Shown: positions 38,223-40,093 of the stretch, piece after piece
Layout: each line of letters starts with the position of its first letter
Numbering within the stretch: position 1 is the stretch's first letter
From: UBA1731 sp045595285
GTDB lineage: Bacteria; Verrucomicrobiota; Kiritimatiellia; RFP12; UBA1067
Length of the DNA: 40,093 nt
Direction: 5' to 3'
Assembly: GCA_045595285.1 (NCBI GenBank)
Contig: JAZOAC010000147.1
Coordinates: forward strand, 1 to 40,093
The notes under the pieces: generated by a model
Told to the model about the DNA's origin: nothing
Seen by the model: the letters and a program-made list of their open reading frames with translations, nothing else
The model's database searches: none
Translations under genes and position numbers: made by a program

Positions 38223-39584
38223 ATGGAAAGCAAGGAGAACATGGGAATCAAAGAGAAAGGATCCGTCGTCGCGACGCTTGCCGCGATGGCTTTGGCATCG
38301 TTCTGCACATGTGGCGCAGATGCCGCGGCCTACGGTCCGGCGAGACTTTCTGTCGATGGAGGTTGGTCGGTCAATGTTGTCAGCGGGGATGCTTCTGCGA
38401 CATTGGCCGTAGACCCGCCTCGGCGAATAGCTGTTTATGATGAACGCCATGACGCATTGCCGGTGTTCAATCCAAAGAAGGCGGGATATGCCCGTGGATT
38501 GCGCCTGAAGGGCATTCGCGCCTGCGAATGTAGCGTACTCTTCGCGCTTGACGCTTCATCAGTAGAAGTTCACACGATTTCCGATGGGCTGGTTCTGAAA
38601 AAGGACAATGACTATCGTCTTGACCCGCGGTGGGGCACGTTGGGCTGGGTTGACGAGAATGCAAAAAAACGGTTCGGCGCGGTGTCTGTTTCGTATGTCT
38701 TTTTGACAAGGCGAATCGATTCCGTCGTGCGATGTGCGGGCGGGAAGATTGTCCTGAAAAAAGGTTCGCCGCACGTTGCCACGCCGCGTCCGCCCACACT
38801 CTCCAGCGGGGAAACGCTTCTCGGGAATGTCTTTGTCGATGCGCAGACCGCCTCGCTGGGACCTCGGAACTTGTTCCCGGTGATTGAATCGGCTCCGAAA
38901 ATCGCGAAGTCAGTAGCGCCGCCGGCCGAGAAACTGCTGCCGCGCACATGGGCAAAACTCAACAATGGCGGACAGGTCACCATTCTTGCATGGGGCGACT
39001 CTGTGACGGACGGCTTTTTCCTGCCTGTCTCGGACAAGTGGCAGGAACAGTTCGTCAGGCGCTTACGGAAACTGTTCCCCAAGGCGGACATACGCCTTGT
39101 TTCCAACGGGTGGTCCAGGCGGCGGTCAAACCAGTTCCTTGCGGCACCTCTTGAAAGTCCATACAATTTTACGAACAAGGTCGCAGGCGTGAAGGCCGAT
39201 TTGGTCATCAGTGAATTCGTCAATGACTGCCGTGAAGGGGAAGGTATCGTCCGGCGCGATTATCCAACGTACCTCAAGGCGTTTCGCGAGGCGGGATCTG
39301 AATGGATAATCATGACGCCACACTATGTTCGGCCAGATGGAATGGGTTTCAAGAAGTGCCAGCAGACAGATGACGATCCGCGTCCGTTCGTGAAGGCGTT
39401 ACGGGCCTTTGCAGACGAGAACGGCATTGCGCTTGCGGATGCGTCTCGTCGCTGGGGGCATCTCTGGCGGGAGGGGATCCCGTTTGCGACGATGTTTGTC
39501 AACGACATCAACCATCCTGTTGCATCGGGCATGACAATATTCGCCGATGCGCTGATGGAAGTGTTCGGCGGTGACGAAAGGTAA
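38223..39584 (+). CDS. Secreted SGNH/GDSL hydrolase
   Basis: This 453-residue exported esterase-type enzyme has a signal sequence in the first 45 residues (SVVATLAAMALASFCTCGAD, cleavage near DAAAYG). A beta-rich N-terminal domain follows (about 45-235), then the SGNH fold from about 250. The catalytic Ser is S260 in AWGDSVTDGF. SNGWSRRRSN and SEFVNDC are the glycine and asparagine blocks, and D428-x-x-H431 lies in NDINHP. It probably removes acyl groups from polysaccharides. The gene follows the isomerase by about 50 bp. ATG 38223 and ATG 38241 are both possible; an AAGGAG lies 3 nt before the second, unusually close. Confidence 0.83.
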   Translation: MESKENMGIKEKGSVVATLAAMALASFCTCGADAAAYGPARLSVDGGWSVNVVSGDASATLAVDPPRRIAVYDERHDALPVFNPKKAGYARGLRLKGIRACECSVLFALDASSVEVHTISDGLVLKKDNDYRLDPRWGTLGWVDENAKKRFGAVSVSYVFLTRRIDSVVRCAGGKIVLKKGSPHVATPRPPTLSSGETLLGNVFVDAQTASLGPRNLFPVIESAPKIAKSVAPPAEKLLPRTWAKLNNGGQVTILAWGDSVTDGFFLPVSDKWQEQFVRRLRKLFPKADIRLVSNGWSRRRSNQFLAAPLESPYNFTNKVAGVKADLVISEFVNDCREGEGIVRRDYPTYLKAFREAGSEWIIMTPHYVRPDGMGFKKCQQTDDDPRPFVKALRAFADENGIALADASRRWGHLWREGIPFATMFVNDINHPVASGMTIFADALMEVFGGDER

Positions 39585-39629
39585 GCGCCATATGATGGAT
39601 GCCTATGTCGATGATTGAATGGATGGTAC

Positions 39630-39831
39630 ATGAGCATGAAACGAATTGATTTTTCGTGCAGGGCGTTTTTGTCCGGTGGTGCTGCGGCGTTTGGCTCTCT
39701 TTTCGGAGTGAGGCAGTTCGCGTTCTCCAAGCCAGGGAAATGGACTGTGCCTGCATTCTTGACGCTTTGCGCAATGCCGCGCTTTTCCGCAAAGTCGCCG
39801 ACTAATGGGAATCCCTTTTGTACAGGTGTAA
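39630..39831 (+). pseudogene. Decayed gene fragments: Tat-signal start plus 3' end of a second isomerase
   Basis: From ATG 39636 the frame reads MKRIDFSCRAFLSGGAAAFG then SLFGVRQFAF, a Tat signal peptide in which the usual twin Arg is Cys-Arg. Its own coding sequence is lost after about 39735. In another frame, 39773-39831 reads NAALFRKVAD, then after a 1-base loss MGIPFVQV and a stop. This matches the C-terminus of the isomerase encoded at 36659-38173 (NAALFRKVAD then LFGVQFVQV). Synonymous positions differ, so it is a remnant of a diverged paralogue, not a recent copy. The frame from 39630 happens to stay open into the next gene. Confidence 0.7.
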
Positions 39832-39848
39832 GAAGAACGGGAAAGGCT

Positions 39849-40093
39849 ATGGGAAATATAATATACGGCAACAGGCAAGCCATGGCGTGCGCGGCGCTCG
39901 CCGCCCTGCTGTTCGCCGGTGAGGCCGATGCCGGGCTATACGAAAATTTCGCCCGACCGCAGGGCGCGGCGCGGGAGAACACAGGTCCGCTCTTCTGGAT
40001 GCACGGCACGGAGACGGAGGCGCAGCTCAGGGAGTATGTGGGACGCGTCGCCGAAAGCGGACAGGGCGTTCTTACGATCGAGTCGCGCCCGCA
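39849..40093 (+). CDS. Secreted glycoside hydrolase-like protein, N-terminal part
   Basis: Only the first 81 complete codons are in the window. A signal peptide (MACAALAALLFAGEADA, residues about 12-28) is followed by LYENFARPQGAARENTGPLF then WMHGTETEAQLREYVGRVAE and SGQGVLTIESRP. An N-terminus with a strand, a Trp-containing WMHG motif and an early barrel helix resembles the large secreted alpha-L-rhamnosidase/beta-galactosidase-like hydrolases of gut and PVC bacteria. The catalytic residues are beyond the edge, so the family is tentative. ATG 39849 is preceded closely by GGGAAAGG. The in-frame extension to 39630 consists of decayed gene pieces. Confidence 0.6.
   Translation, partial: MGNIIYGNRQAMACAALAALLFAGEADAGLYENFARPQGAARENTGPLFWMHGTETEAQLREYVGRVAESGQGVLTIESRP

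Noticed and set aside
37508..38308. 266-codon minus-strand frame opposite the isomerase
   Set aside because: Antisense shadow with no motifs; the plus-strand isomerase is well supported.

Overview
The window looks like a chromosomal segment of an uncultured bacterium of the PVC group, most likely Kiritimatiellota/Verrucomicrobiota. This is an inference from gene content: a giant RHS protein with calcium-binding repeats, a secreted autotransporter-type beta-strand repeat protein, a Tat-exported Gfo/Idh/MocA oxidoreductase beside a 3-keto-glycoside hydrolase (DUF1080), several secreted carbohydrate-active enzymes, type III glutamine synthetase and an AhbC-type haem enzyme. No rRNA or tRNA gene was found that would fix the taxonomy.

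Positions 1 to about 10.9 kb are visibly more AT-rich and accessory. The left edge is the 3' end of a group II intron (maturase C-terminus plus domains V and VI). It is followed by a compact type II restriction-modification operon of the DpnII/MboI kind: Dam-like methylase, PD-(D/E)XK nuclease, DpnA-like methylase. Convergent to it is a minus-strand operon: a secreted 211-residue protein, a 2456-residue RHS protein and a 131-residue multi-pass membrane protein whose start overlaps the RHS stop, which is the layout of a toxin and its immunity protein. The RHS gene carries at least six unrelated palindromic or tandem repeats of the kind normally found between genes, all kept in frame.

From 11.0 to 22.5 kb the plus strand carries secreted and envelope functions: a 1271-residue beta-strand-repeat protein, a GH-A-clan glycoside hydrolase, an ExbB/ExbD motor pair, the Gfo/Idh/MocA plus DUF1080 pair (oxidise-then-cleave sugar chemistry) and ahbC (haem from sirohaem), which starts at TTG inside the DUF1080 stop.

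From 22.5 to 27.1 kb lie glnN, a cytosolic protein of unknown function, and an odd reading frame joining an internally deleted CaCA-type cation antiporter to a secreted alpha/beta hydrolase. On the minus strand (27.2-30.4 kb) are a GT-C glycosyltransferase, cysK and a small membrane-anchored protein. A divergent, interlocked promoter pair separates them from the housekeeping cluster at 30.5-35.2 kb: unknown basic protein, scpA, scpB (with a long acidic tail), a TPR/LysM lipoprotein, a small membrane protein and prmC.

From 35.6 kb onward a sugar locus begins: AraC-type regulator, L-fucose/L-arabinose-type isomerase with a 20-bp-spaced direct repeat upstream, an SGNH hydrolase, decayed gene fragments (a Tat signal and the 3' end of a second isomerase) and the start of a secreted glycoside hydrolase cut by the window edge.

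Almost every transcription unit is preceded by an extended -10 promoter (TG-n-TATAAT or close), usually with a poor -35 box. Two of them lie so close to the start codon that the mRNAs should be leaderless. I saw no convincing rho-independent terminators, CRISPR arrays, tRNAs or rRNAs.
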